Part shown: positions 43,301 through 56,054 of the stretch, one piece after another
Layout of the letters: the number at the start of each line of letters is the position of its first letter
How positions within the stretch are numbered: position 1 is the stretch's first letter
Assembly: GCA_905250025.1 (NCBI GenBank)
Contig: CAJNOJ010000137.1
Location: 124,001 to 188,000 of the forward strand
Source of the DNA: Adineta ricciae
Lineage: Eukaryota; Rotifera; Eurotatoria; Adinetida; Adinetidae
Reading direction: 5' to 3'
Length of the DNA stretch: 64,000 nucleotides
The notes under the pieces: generated by a model
What the model was told of the DNA's origin: nothing
The model's database searches: none
What the model saw: only the letters and a program-made list of their open reading frames with translations
Made by a program: the position numbers and the translations under genes

Positions 43301-44061
43301 TGAACATTTTTGTCTAACACCCAAGAGGATGGAAAGTTCTTTTCAGAATGACTACGAAGTTCAATTCGAAAGAGACCACGAAAATGATCGTATGACCAGG
43401 AACTGAACTCATCGGTAATGCTCACAGGTTCGACGAGACGTAGATGTGCCGATTGCTTTTGTCGAATGATACCAAGTGAATGGACTTGTTCGCGAATAAA
43501 TAGTGCAAAAGTTGAGTTCGGATCAAGTATAAACTTATTGTTATAATTGGAAAACGGTAGATTGTCAGTCGTAGATCTGCTAGTTGTGGAACTGACTCTG
43601 CCAGCAACTTGTAAGAGAAATGTCTCGATGAAAGTATCTACTTCGTTTGTTCGATTCTTGACGATTGTTATACACTCAACTTCCGTTAATTCTGTTGGTG
43701 TCTCTTCATCTTGCGATTGTTGAGGTACAGTTGCAGATATTGTTTGTGTCCCAGAAGCATCCGATGGCGATGCTTGTGGTTGTCTTTGACGTATTATACT
43801 CAAAGAATCCAAGACTTGCTCGAGATCATCTTGCCTGATACATGTACGTAGTATTTCTCGATCGACATCCGATCCGATTTGTATTCCAAGTTGTTCGGCC
43901 GTGTTGTTTAATGCTATTTCGTTGACAACATGTCCATCAAATTGATCAATTGATGTTATCTCTGCATAACAGTCACGAAAAGCTATCACCTTTTCGTCGC
44001 TCACCGATAAACCTGACTTGAAATACTCATAAACACTGACTTTTGGCAACGCAGACGCCAT
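40341..44061 (-). CDS. NSF-like AAA ATPase with C-terminal CHORD-like zinc domain
   Basis: Exons 44061-42945, 42891-41691, 41638-40782 and 40726-40341 (minus strand), with introns of 53, 52 and 55 nt; all phases agree and give 1,186 residues. Residues about 280-350 may form a SAM-like helical module (SEWLKALREEDI...LSNLKQ). A coiled coil follows (about 440-560). The AAA core has Walker A GPPGTGKS at about 604, Walker B CLSIDEID at about 668, sensor 1 CATN and RRMSGKF (arginine finger region), and then FSGAACKAFTRAV, which the exon 2/3 join restores to the NSF-type sensor 2 helix. The C-terminus (about 1,050-1,140) has CVKC, NKMGNCVHHDGF, KWICCD and GCKKGKH, the Cys/His spacing of a CHORD domain; that motif is also created by a splice. 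It is probably a cytosolic protein-remodelling ATPase with a chaperone-linked zinc module. Its start is 169 nt from the divergent coiled-coil gene. Confidence 0.88.
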
Positions 44062-44230
44062 TAGAAAAGTCGAAATATGATCTAGAGTAAATTACGTCTA
44101 CCCCGATTCCTCCTTAGCATGCATATCGTCAAACAAAATACTTATCAAAACTGCTTATATCTCGTTACTTACACCAGCCGCAATGTGCAACACATTTCTT
44201 ACTCTTTTCTCTCTACTGTGATGTTTATCT
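44062..44230. promoter_or_regulatory. short shared spacer of a divergent gene pair
   Basis: Only 169 nt separate the start codons of the AAA-CHORD gene (-) and the long coiled-coil gene (+), so both promoters must overlap or be shared. No clear TATA box was seen. Confidence 0.4.
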
Positions 44231-47200
44231 ATGACTTCTGTCAACATAAGGAAAGCAAAAAAAAAGAGTGATGCGTTTGGATTTTTCCCCAGCAGTTTTT
44301 CTCCAAAATGTTGCAATCCTTGCATATTTAAACTTGCCATTCTACTCTTCTTCATTATTTTATTCGCAAATATGAGTGCTGCAGCAGACGCGCGTATGAA
44401 TTTAGAGCAACTGCAAAACGAATTACAACGGTTAGAAAATGAAAACAGGAATGCCAAAGATGAACTACAGACTGCTGAAGATCGAATAAAAGAACTCAAG
44501 CAGAAATCAAGAGATCATGAAGCAGAAATCCGTCGTCTCGATGAACAAATCAAACAACTCAATGCTGAAATAGAACGACTCGAAAAGGAACTGGAAGATA
44601 TGCGTGATGAGCAAACACGTTTACAAGAACAGCGCCGTCAACAACAAGTAGAACATGATCGCCTTGAACATCAACTCCAACAAGAAACAGAACGTCTACA
44701 AGAACTTCAGCAACAACTCAGAGATCTCCAAGAGCAGAAACGAGATCTCGAAGAAAAACGTGAACAGCTGGAAACCCGCAAACAACAACTGGAACAAGAG
44801 ATACACCGAATCGAAGCACAGATTGCTCACCTTGAACAACAAATACAGGAGTTGCAGAATCGTCTTCAACAGTTAAACGAGGAGATACGGCGAATTGAAG
44901 AAGAGATCAACCGTCTAGAAGATGAAATCAAGGATTTACAAAATCGAATTGTAACACTCGAAAAACAAAAGGAACAACTCGAACAACAAATTCGTGAAAA
45001 TGAAATCAGACGTGACGCAAACGAAGCGGAGCAACGAAAGATCGAAGATCTCAAACGACGAATTACACATCTGATTAATTTGAAGAGAAATCACATTGAA
45101 CAACTGAAAGAACTACAAACAAAACTGGCAGCGGAAAAAAATCAAGCGCAAGCAGCACTCAACCAGTCGAAAGCTGAATTACAAGCTGCTCAAGCCAAAA
45201 TGAATCAAGCACAGAACGTTGTCAATCAACTTCGCGAACGGTTGCGTGTATTGCAAGATTTAATACGAACTATCGAGAGAGTAATGCAACAACTCAATGG
45301 ACAAAAGAGTAAATTAGAGTAAGTTGCTTCAGTTTACTTTAACTGCACAGTTGTAATTTGATATTTCGTAGGGGACAACTACAAACTCAAAAAAGTCAAC
45401 GAGCTGAACTCGAGAGAAAACGCACGGAAACAGATGCGAAACTCAATGGTAAAAAGTCTGAATTAGAAAAAGCTGAACACGAACGAAATCGACTCCAACA
45501 AAGCATCACTCGATTGGAGAATGAACTCAAAACGTTACAAGACACACTTTCTTCTCTTACCAAACAGCGGGATGAGTGTGCCAAACAACTGGAAAATGAG
45601 AAGAAGAAACAAGAACAACTCGAAAAAGAGCTCAAAGATGAACAGAACAAACAACGACAAGCAGAACAAGCTGTGCAAAAACAGGAGCAACAAGTGAGAA
45701 GTGATGAAGCTGCTTTGCGGCAAGCTGAAACCGAAGAAGTAGCTGCACGAACTGCCGAACAACAAGCACAAATAGAATTAGCAACAGCAAGGGCCGACTT
45801 AGCTACAGCTCAAGCTCAACTAACAGCTGCTCTTGCTGCTCCACCACCAGTCAATACAGGCATGATCGCAGCAGCTAAGGCAAGAGTTGCCACCTGTCAG
45901 GGTCAATTAACAATGAAGAATACTGATTATCAAATGAAGGTCAGCCAGCACGCGAAAGCTCGCACAAACACTGCAACACGTCGTAGCACCCTACAACAAG
46001 CTCGCGCAACACTGCAACAGAAGAAAACTGAACTTGAAAGCCAAAAACAACGTGTCAATGCCAAGAAAACAGCACTTGATCAACAGAAAACAACAGTGAC
46101 AGCAACCAAAAATAAACTCCAGAAATTGAAACAAGATTGCTCACAAGCGCGGAAGAATGTCGACGACAAACAAAGAGCTGTGAACGACGAAAAAAAGAAA
46201 TTAGAAACACAGAACAAAACATGTGAAAACTTGAAAGTGGAAGTCAATCAACTCGATACAGCATTGAAAGATTTGGTTCAGCGTGTGCAAAATCAAGATC
46301 AAATGATTAAACAATCAGAAACTCAGCTACAAAATACTCAAGCTCAATTAGCTAGTCAAGAAGCACAACTTGGACAGCAGAAAACGCAAGAAACAACAGT
46401 TACACAAGAATGTAACAAAAACATGGCTGAAGTACAACGGCAAGCAGAATTCATTCGAAGTAAACAAAGCGAAGTAACACGATTGGAGAATCATCTACAG
46501 AATGTTCAATCGAATATCGACATGTTGAATAAATCTATTCCTGAACTTGAAAATGACCTTGCTCAACAAGATCAAAACCTACGCGATGCTCAAACGGCAA
46601 TGCGAAAACTTGAAGCTGAACATTCTAAACTCGAAACGAACAGAGCAGAAAAAGAACGTGAAAAACAACAAGCTGAACGAGATATTACGACATTCAATCG
46701 AGATATAAAGCGACAACGTGCAACGCTAGCTGAACGAGAACGTGCTAAAGGAAGCCTGGAAGCTGAAGTCAATGGTAAAAAATCTGAACTGGTGGCGAAA
46801 CAAGCACAGAAACTTGCTCGTGAAAATCAGTTACGTGCTGTTGAAGATCAACTTCTCGCTAATAAAAACGCAATTAGAAGTGTGGAAAATAAAATGCGTG
46901 ATACAGAAAGACAAATACACGAACAAACTGCACTACAACAAGAAACAAAACGTCGTTTCGATGACGTGACAGTACAGCTGGGCAACACCCAACGTGATCT
47001 CGATCGATTGACCCGACAAATAAACGACAAGAACACCGTTTATGAAAGAAGAAAACGAGCAGGAAATGATTTACAAGCTCAATGTGAAACACGTCGCGCA
47101 GCACAGCTGGCTGTCGATAAGGAAGTATCAGAACTTGAATCAACGCTGGTGAGTCGTCGAGCGAAAATAAATCGATTAGGACGCGAAGCTCACGCCGCAA

Positions 47201-47334
47201 AGGAAATGATCGATCAGCAACAAACGAAAAATGTTACAACCATTTCACGGCAAAATGACGATTTTGAACCTCTGGATGACAAGGAATATATGCGTCGGCA
47301 AAATCAACAACAACTAAACCATGCATACGGCTAA
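44231..47334 (+). CDS. long coiled-coil protein with N-terminal membrane segment
   Basis: Exons 44231-45318 and 45372-47334, with a 53-nt intron (GTAAGT donor, TTCGTAG acceptor); the join is in phase and gives 1,016 residues. Residues about 33-47 (FKLAILLFFIILFAN) form a signal anchor or signal peptide. Nearly all the rest is SMC/myosin-like heptad sequence rich in Q, E, K and R, interrupted near residue 525 by a flexible Ala/Pro linker (LAAPPPVNTG). The tail ends NQQQLNHAYG. There is no ATPase head, so it is not an SMC protein. A structural tether of the endomembrane or cell surface is likely; the orientation of the coiled coil depends on whether the hydrophobic segment is cleaved. A poly(A) signal AATAAA is at 47358. 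Confidence 0.82.
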
Positions 47335-47678
47335 AACGCCAGCTGTGTTTGATCATAAATAAAATAATGCGACTATAAACGTCAAATGATGTACTTATAC
47401 TAATTAGAAATACATGTTTTATGTGTCAGGTCTCGTTTCGTACGCTTTGAGGTTATTCGATAAGTTTTGTCGTTATCTTCTGACAAATCAGATACGAATT
47501 GAAATCAATTCGAAGTATTGTGCTATATTGTTTTGAAATCGTTTACTGATTACATTGCAAGAAAAGAGTATCTTTCTTTAATTGCAAAGATGACAATGCT
47601 TTATCATTCTGGCCTTGTCATTCTTTCATTCATCACATATATATTGACTTATTTCTTATCATTTTCCCAATATCAATC
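47335..47678. other. intergenic region
   Basis: Contains AATAAA at 47358-47363 ending the coiled-coil gene. No other feature seen. Confidence 0.5.
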
Positions 47679-48167
47679 ATGTTCTCCTCAACGACAGTTA
47701 GTCTTTTACTTGTGGCGGTGGTTTTTGTATCGCATACGCATAGCAATCCCATATCGGACGATGAATGTCAAGCTCAGTTTTATCCCAACGATGAGTGTGG
47801 AGGATCGATATCAACACCTATACAATGCGTATCAAAAAAACTCAACTTGGCTGATACAGAGATTTCATCATGTACATCTGTCGGCTTATTCTGGTCTTAT
47901 CCAACTAACAATTTCACATTAACAATTGAAACACCATTCACAAAAGCGCAACAAGCATACAAGCTTGAAATCGACAATGAACAATTGAGAGCGTCCGTTT
48001 TACATGTTTATCGAATTGTCGATGGTCAAGAAACAGAAATCACTACTGATGATAAGAAACTTATTCAAAATTCGGATAAAAATTTTCAAGTAGTTCTCAA
48101 ATTGCAGAGCTTTCCGGCCATATTCTCTTATGGTGTCTTTATCAATTACAAGGTTACTGCTCTGTAA
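47679..48167 (+). CDS. small secreted protein of unknown family
   Basis: Encodes 162 residues. A clear signal peptide (MFSSTTVSLLLVAVVFVSHTHS) is followed by a mature part with several cysteines near its start (DECQAQF, NDECGGS, IQCVS, SSCTS) and a beta-strand-rich remainder without motifs. Two disulfides are likely. One NFT glycosylation site is present. An upstream ATG in another frame gives no signal peptide, so this start is preferred. AATAAA is at 48219. Family not recognised. Confidence 0.75.
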   Translation: MFSSTTVSLLLVAVVFVSHTHSNPISDDECQAQFYPNDECGGSISTPIQCVSKKLNLADTEISSCTSVGLFWSYPTNNFTLTIETPFTKAQQAYKLEIDNEQLRASVLHVYRIVDGQETEITTDDKKLIQNSDKNFQVVLKLQSFPAIFSYGVFINYKVTAL

Positions 48168-48442
48168 TTGAATGGGATTCACAATTCTTAATCTTTATAT
48201 CAAAAATTTGATTTTGTCAATAAAATATCGACATTGACAGTGCATCTTTATAAGAAAAATGCCTCCTTTCTCATTATATAGTCATTACATACATCACTAT
48301 GTTGAGATAATGTTTGTTTCCATAGTTGCTAGATTACAATCCTGCAGAACATATTGACAGATTGCAGAAAAAATAATCAGAAAAACATGACTTATGCTGA
48401 TTCTTTCCTCGGCATTTAAGAAACGGAGTTCCTCATAAAAAA

Positions 48443-49234
48443 ATGGTTCTTGTGACAGCTGAAAAACAAGAAAAAACAATTGATGCTCATAGTTTTCAAG
48501 AATGCATCATGATGGAAAAACAACGTACACAATGCAGAATGAAATGGATCATTGGCATACAAATCTGCATTATCATATTTGTTTTACTTCTTGCTGGGCT
48601 ATTTCACATGATTTGCTATCGCCATATGAAGATAGAGCAACATTTTACTACCAATATTGCAAACATTAGTAAATGTACCCCGGAGCAAAACGTTAGTAAA
48701 CCTACGCCGAAGCAAAACATTGTAAGTCTTTATGCATTCGATCCTCTAGCACGTAAATTTTGCTTCGTCGATGGAGAATATGGCGGTGTTATTTTAAATT
48801 GGACTGTTTATAATCGACGAAGTGATATTGATTTTAATGCTCATAATAAAGACAATTTTACCGTCGGTATAGAAGGTAGAATGGTTGGCACGATTATCGA
48901 TTTAGGTTCAAGTGAAGATCTTCAACGGCGATATCAATATCGAGAAACAGTTGGAAATGGACAAGGATTTGCATCGATACATCGACAAAATACGACATTG
49001 CTCATTCGAAAGGGTGCTCAATACACGGAAAATGCTTTTCAACCGATGATGGAATCTGATGAATTTTTTCAACACGAAAAATCAGGAGCAACAGTAACTG
49101 TTAAACTTGGTCATATTTATGTTCTTCGAATAACAGATCGTTTTACGCCGACTTTTGAGCTAATTGTCAAAATGCTAGTTATTGCCTTTGAACCGAATGT
49201 ATCAGTTACTATCCGATGGGAAGTTCTACCATAA
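48443..49234 (+). CDS. type II membrane protein of unknown family
   Basis: Encodes 263 residues: a short charged cytoplasmic N-terminus, one membrane segment at about 35-58 (WIIGIQICIIIFVLLLAGLF), then an extracellular beta-rich domain with N-glycosylation sites (NIS, NVS, NWT, NFT, NTT). Overall layout resembles a small type II surface protein with a jelly-roll-like domain, but no family motif is visible. It follows the secreted protein gene at 47679 on the same strand; no shared function can be shown. Confidence 0.7.
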   Translation: MVLVTAEKQEKTIDAHSFQECIMMEKQRTQCRMKWIIGIQICIIIFVLLLAGLFHMICYRHMKIEQHFTTNIANISKCTPEQNVSKPTPKQNIVSLYAFDPLARKFCFVDGEYGGVILNWTVYNRRSDIDFNAHNKDNFTVGIEGRMVGTIIDLGSSEDLQRRYQYRETVGNGQGFASIHRQNTTLLIRKGAQYTENAFQPMMESDEFFQHEKSGATVTVKLGHIYVLRITDRFTPTFELIVKMLVIAFEPNVSVTIRWEVLP

Positions 49235-49565
49235 CAAATTCTTGAACATGAGAGTGTGAGTCAGCACTTTGATATCAAGCGACATCTGTATTCAACAGCA
49301 TCCTCGCCTTCAGACCCACCCACTGACACTATCTACCTCATTCACACCCTCATCATCACCATCACCCTCAACGTAATGTTCGCAGTAACAATGATTTTTC
49401 TTTTCTCTCTATGAAACGAAATCTTTTGTTTGCTCTTTTCTTCGCATGTGATGATTTTCTCTGGAAAGGAAATAAAAAAAACCCAGTGCACACCGTGTAT
49501 TGTCTACAGAATAGAATATATAATAGACATTTTATTTAAAACATTAAAATACATCTCGTTGTAAT
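49235..49565. other. intergenic region with C-rich imperfect repeat
   Basis: A pyrimidine/C-rich stretch at about 49308-49372 contains CACCCTCA- and CATCACCA-like units. On the minus strand it would be G-rich, comparable to the tract at 13728-13760. Confidence 0.5.
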
Positions 49566-52500
49566 ATGAAATCAAGTCGTTTCCAAATTGACAATGATCG
49601 AAAACGTCGTTCTACGACATCAAATGATCCTCTGTAAGTTTAAATCCTTAGTATAAATCAAACGATAGCATTGTTAAATATATTAGGCCTTCTAAACGAC
49701 CATATTTACCTCCTATTTCTTATACTTCCCTTGTTAATTTAATGGATAAATCACCCGATGATGTTCTGACTGTAATGCTTGATAAAAATTTTCAATTACG
49801 TAAGTTTTTAAACGATAAACGTATGACAGAAAGATTCGATTGGATCTCTTCAATGACAACATTACTTGAAAAAACTACTCAATGTGTTGAATCACGTGAA
49901 CATCTTGGGTCTATTTTTGGGCAATTACCCGATACACCTTATCTCGAAGGTGTTTATGAAGACATTCGAAAACCAGATCCTAATACATATCAATTACGTT
50001 TCCAATTTATTGAATTATTTCTTAAAATCGCCAATCAATTTCTTGCTATGATGCCTCATTCATCTGGTTGTTTAATCAAAATTCTTGAACGTATCGAATT
50101 ATTAATGTCTAAAAGTTCATCTGACACATCAGTAACAACTAGTAATTCATTCAATTTAATTCTTTGCTTTTTTTCTGCAGGAATTCAAAAATGCAAACGA
50201 AATTCTTTCTGTAGTACTTGAACGTATAAAAGAAATTGAAAAACGGCGTGAATTACTCAACCCAAAGTCTTTGACTACAGTGACTACAAATGAAAATAAT
50301 TTCGATCAACCACCGGACGATTATCGTCAATTACCCATTGTTCCTAGTATAAATGAAATCAGATTGGAAAAACGACCGTACCTTCGAAAAAATATTATCG
50401 ATGGTATTTATGAAAGTGCCAAGCATTATATTGATGTAAGAAACTTCAATCATAAGAATTTATCTTCCTATTTTCTTTTCAAGATTCATTTTCGTCTTTT
50501 ACGTGAAGATTTTATTGGACCATTGCGTGATGGTATTCATCAATATTTATACAAAACAGAAGGCAAAAATTATAATATTCGAATCTATGAGAATGTCCAT
50601 TCACTTGGCTCACAAATAACACCACGAAGTGGACTTGTTTACAATCTACGTTTGGATCCCAAAGTGGCATGCAGAATTCATTGGGCTAATAGTCGACGTT
50701 TAATCTATGGAAATTTATTACTTTTAACACGTAATCGTTTTCAATCATGTGTATTTGCTACAGTCGAAGATCGTTCACGCATTCAGACGGAATCTGTTCT
50801 CTCAGTAAAATTTTTTAGTAATATATTCTTGTTTAATTTCGTTGAACTATAGGCTAAAATATTATGTAATTCTAATTATGATCAACAAACTATAGAACAC
50901 CTTGGTAGAAATGATTCTTTACATCCATTAACAATGATTGAAACTATGACATTTTTTGAAGCATATCGTCCAGTTCTTCGTGCATTACAAATAATGCCAA
51001 CAGATGATACATTTCCTTTTTCTGAATTTCTAATTAAATTAACACCGGAAATGAAACCACCAAATTATCTAACACAAACAACAACATATGATTTTACACC
51101 ACTTCTTGTCGATCCAAATGGTAAAGTTCAAACTCATGTGAGTATGCCATCAAAATTTGATACTCGACATATGCTTAAAATCACCTATCAACAAGCAAGC
51201 GATATCGATACGAAATATAAAAGAGTTTCGGTACTGAATAAAAATGAATGGCCAACAAATGAAGAATTACATTTGAATCCAAAACAATATGAAGCATTGA
51301 TCTTAGCTCTAACGAATAAAATTGCACTTATACAAGGCCGTATGTTAGAATGAGTTTCGAGAGATTAAATATTTTCTTTCCTTTGCTTAGCACCGGGAAC
51401 TGGAAAGACTTATCTTGGTGTACGTATAACAGAAATGCTTTTGCATAATCGATCAGTTTGGTGTCCATCGGATGAACAATCCACACCAATCTTGATGATT
51501 TGTCATACGAATCATGCTTTGGATCAGTTTTTAGAATTGATCGTAAATCGTTTGAATATAACTAAAGGTTTGACGATTGATTTTTGTTTGTTGAAAGAAA
51601 ACTTATCGATTCTTTCAGGTATTATTCGCGTCGGAAGTCGATGTCAAAATCCAATTATTCAGAAACTTACATTATCTAAAGCACGTGAATATGCTCGGAT
51701 AACTCGTTGTATACCAAGTGATATCTATTATCAAAAAAAAAAGTTAATGGAGAAGAAGTTCGCAGCAGAAAGACATTTAAAAGAACTTGAAAGGAAGATG
51801 CAAACATCACAAACAACTATACTAACTCTTTCATTATTAACGGAATATTTTATTATTGATAATAGACATAAAACAGCATTAATAGAACGACGAAATGATC
51901 GAGATGAAGAAATATTACTCAGATGGCTTCACGTTCATCCTGGATACGAACAAACATCTAAAGATTTGATTTACAGAGAAGAAGCGAAAACAAGAAATGA
52001 TGGGTATGATTTAAACGAAGAAGAAGTAGAAGAAGAACGACGACGAAGATATGATGAGGATGAATATGAACAATATTCACCATCACCAATTCAAAAATGT
52101 AAAAAATTTAAAAAGAATTCCGCAGATGACCATCCGTATCAATATGACAGAAAGAAAGCAGATGAGAACAATCGACTAATTAAGTCTATCATTCAAACTC
52201 CAACAACTCTTACGGATGAAACGGTTCTAGCAGTCCATACCGATATTTGGACTTTTACTATGGAACAACGTTATGATTTGTATCGATATTGGTTATCCAA
52301 GTATCAAAAACATGTATCTTATTCAATCGAAGAAACTAGACCAGAATATAATCAAGCGATAACAGATCTTTCTGAATATTTTCTTCTACAAGATTATTAT
52401 ATTTTGAAAGACAGTATTATCATTGCTATGACAACAACATGTGCTGCGAAACATCATACAATTCTAGAAAAACTTCGTTAGAATACGTTTCGAAACATAG

Positions 52501-55500
52501 AAGTTCAGGTTGATTGATTTTTCTTTTTTTTAGAAAGTAAAATTGTGATTGTGGAAGAAGCAGCTGCTATTTTTGAAGCACATGTTATTACTGCTTTAAG
52601 TACAAAATGTGAACATTTAATACTAATTGGTGATCATGTTCAATTAAAACCAAATCCAACTGTATATCAACTTGGAACGAAATATAATATGGATGTATCA
52701 TTATTTGAACGATTAGTTAAGAATAACTTCCCAAATGTTAGATTAAATATTCAAGTACGAATAGATTCCGAAGGAAAAGAACAAATTGATTTCCTTTTCT
52801 CTTTATAGCATCGCATGCGACCAGAAATTGGCCGTCTTATGAAACATTTCTATGATGATTTAGAAGATGATATAAGTGTTAAAACGAATCGAGAATCCAT
52901 ACGTGGTATTGATAGTGATGTATTTTTTATTAATCATCAGTATTCCGATGCATCTGTTACGGATGGAAGTTCAAAATACAATAAATTTGAAGCATTATAT
53001 GCTATTGAATTAGCAAAATATTTAATTAAACAGAACTATGGACCACAACAAATAACTATACTTGTTATGTATCTTGGTCAAAAACAATTGATTGTTAAAA
53101 AAATGAAAGAGAAGAGAGATTTACATGGAATTCGAATTATGGTATGAGTTGTTGATGTGATAGAATAAGAAAAGACTAGCTTGTTTTTAGGTAACAGATA
53201 ATTATCAAGGTGAAGAAAATGATATAATTATATTATCATTAGTTCGGAGTAATATAGAAAAACGGATTGGTTTTCTTAAAATACACAATCGAATATGTGT
53301 TGCCTTATCACGTGCACGGTGTGGACTTTTTGTTCTGGGAAACATGGATATACTAGCAGAAGTTGATGAGAAATGGAAACAGATTATGACATCTCTAGTA
53401 GAAACAAATCATATTGGAAGCGGTTAGTTCATTAATTCCTTATCGAATTGAATTTCTCTATCTGAAGTCTATCAATATAGGTTTATGTCTGTCTTGTCGA
53501 CAACATCCAGAAGATAAAACTATAGCAGATAAAATTGAATCGTTTGCACAACGACCAGAAGGTGGTTGTCGTAAAAGATGTGATGCTCGACTTAAATGTG
53601 GTCATTGTTGTGAATCATTATGTCATAATTATGATCTTGAGTAAATATAAACATGTGTTTTTTAATCCTATAGAGAAATATTCGTTTGGTTTTTCTAGAC
53701 ATGCAGAAGTAACATGCCATCAGAAATGTTATGAACGATTATCATGTGGTCATTTATGTCAAAAGCAATGTCATTATGAGAATTTCAATCGACACGATCA
53801 ATGCCGTGTTACTGTTGACAAGAAAATTCCTGAATGTGGACATGAAATTCGTGTTCATTGTTCTGAAACACCGGATGTTAAAGGTTGTCAAAAAACATCA
53901 CCGGCAAGATTACCTTGTGGTCACATTATTAATGTTCCATGTCACTTACTTGAATCACCAGATGAATTAAAACGATATCCTTGTCTGAAACCATGTAATA
54001 CAATACTTGCTTGCGAACACAAATGCGTAGGAACTTGTAGTACTTGTTTTACCGGGAGATTGCATGTTCCTTGTGGACAAAAATGTGAACGTGAATTAAT
54101 ATGTTCACATGTAAGTTTACTATATACAGATAAAAATCATCTTCTTTGTATTATAATTAGGTATGTAAAGAATCTTGTGCAGCAAACTGTCCGTTATGTA
54201 CTCGGGATTGTCAGACACGTTGTGTGCATTCGAGATGCCGAAAGAAATGCGGAGAACTTTGCATACCATGTAGAGAGGTTTGAAAGGGAGATTTAGTTTT
54301 CTTTAATAATATGTTTTGTGTTTTAGCCATGTGCTTATAAATGCAAACATTTGAAATGTACTCGTCGATGTTCTGAACTCTGTAATCGTGAACCATGTAA
54401 TAAACCGTGCTATGAAAAATTAAGATGCGGTCACCAATGTAAATATATAGGTTTTTCAAGCAAATCAATTGCATGTGAATGTTTTTCATTAGGTATTGGT
54501 TTGTGTGGTGAACCATGTCCTTGGAAATGTCGTATATGCGATAAAAGTATTGTTCAAGAAATATTCTTTGGCACTGAAGACGAACCTGATGCGCGATTTG
54601 TTTTCTTACCTGATTGCAGACATATTATTGAAGTTACTTCACTTGATAGACACATAAATGAGTTTGTAAATGAATCAAATGCAAATACAGCCATTCGGTT
54701 TCCTGAATGTCCACGTTGTCGACAAAGAATTTATCGTTGTACACGATATACATCAGTTTTAAATCGCGTATATAATTTAATAGCTCAAGTTAAAAAGAAA
54801 ATATTGGGTCATACATCTGATGAAGAAATTAGTGAACAACGAGAGCAAATATTAGCAGAACATAAGATAATGATAATCAATTTAAAAGAAATTGTTCTTG
54901 CTCAAACTCAAATAGATTTTTTTTCGAAATTATATGATAAGAAATATTTCTTTTCAAATGATAAATTAAATTTAATGGCAAACATTATTCGATTTCTCAA
55001 TCATATGGACACAATTTTAATTCATGGACGTATCAAATTGCAAGAAGATATATTTAAAGAATTCGTTCATCGTCCAATACTTTATATTGTGGAATATTTA
55101 TATAAACAAAAATGTGGAAGAAATTTTGCTCAACAACAATTAAATGATATTCAATGGGAATTAAAACGTATTCGTCGAGTAATTTATATTGAAAATTTTA
55201 TTGGCACATTACAGAAAGAATTAGACGAACATGAACAAGTTGCTATTGATTCGATGAGAAAACTAACAAGAAAGATTGGCCCATTTACAAATGAGAATAA
55301 AATACAATTTGATGATTTAGTTAAAAAATTTAAATATTTAAACAATTTACCTGGTTTAGGAATAACTGAAAAGGAACGAAAAGCTATTGTTACTGCACTG
55401 AACATGACTAAAGGCCATTGGTATACTTGTCCAAAAGGACATCCTTATATTATCACCGAAGTAGGATTTCTTTTTAAGAAGAATTTGTGTTTATTGTATT

Positions 55501-55679
55501 TGATTTAGTGCGGCGGTGCTATGCAGGAAAGTCAATGTCCAGAATGTGGTGAACGAATTGGTGGACAAAATCATCATTTAATCGAAACAAATCAACATTT
55601 TGGTTTGATGGATGGGTCACAATATGGAGCTTGGTCAAATGAAGCGAATTTACAGTTACCGCACTTGCCAGACGTTTAA
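49566..55679 (+). CDS. ZNFX1-like: ZNFX1-type helicase with NFX1 zinc fingers and RZ-type finger
   Basis: Sixteen exons: 49566-49633, 49687-50131, 50181-50435, 50484-50804, 50853-51339, 51391-51567, 51619-52476, 52534-52754, 52809-53141, 53191-53422, 53481-53640, 53699-54110, 54161-54277, 54327-54450, 54493-55460 and 55509-55679. Introns are 42-57 nt, every phase agrees, and the product is 1,782 residues (human ZNFX1 is about 1,900). The N-terminal helical region ends with FRLLREDFIGPLRDGI. The SF1/UPF1-like helicase has Walker A GPPGTGKT at 525-532, Walker B-like VEEAA at 877, QHRMRPEI, and the late motifs VTDNYQGEENDIIILSLVRS and VALSRAR. NFX1-type Cys/His fingers span about 1,140-1,410 (LKCGHCCESLCH, LSCGHLCQKQCH, RLPCGHIINVPCH). 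The C-terminal RZ finger reads GHWYTCPKGHPYIITECGG. In animals ZNFX1 binds RNA in antiviral sensing and small-RNA inheritance. AATAAA is at 55729. Confidence 0.95.
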
Positions 55680-56054
55680 CTGATTCTTTAACTAAGTTTT
55701 TATTATCATATATTTTGATTATTTTTAAAATAAACGAGAATAAACATGAGCACCTTTATATGTCATTATTTAAAGTCGAAAAAATCGTCATGACAATAGA
55801 AACGAGGGCTCGTATGAAAAAAAGCCTCTCTTATGTTTTCTTGTTGCTATAAAATAAACTATGCAAGACTGAACTTTTTTCCAATAACAAATCGCTTATA
55901 GTCGTCTGTTTGAATTGAAGAGCAAGAGAAATGTGTATTGCAACTTGCTGCGCTTTGTTTAGCAAACGTTCAAGAAACAGATTTCTTTAAAATTCTTTTA
56001 TATTAGTTATTTTAGAGCAACTGATGCTTTTTAGAACCTCATTCTCTCATTGAA
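55680..56054. other. intergenic region
   Basis: Contains the AATAAA signal of the ZNFX1-type gene at 55729-55734; nothing else seen. Confidence 0.5.

Noticed and set aside
44866-45771. Ser/Phe-rich minus-strand frames opposite the coiled-coil gene
   Set aside because: These are the expected antisense translation of a K/E/Q-rich coiled coil.
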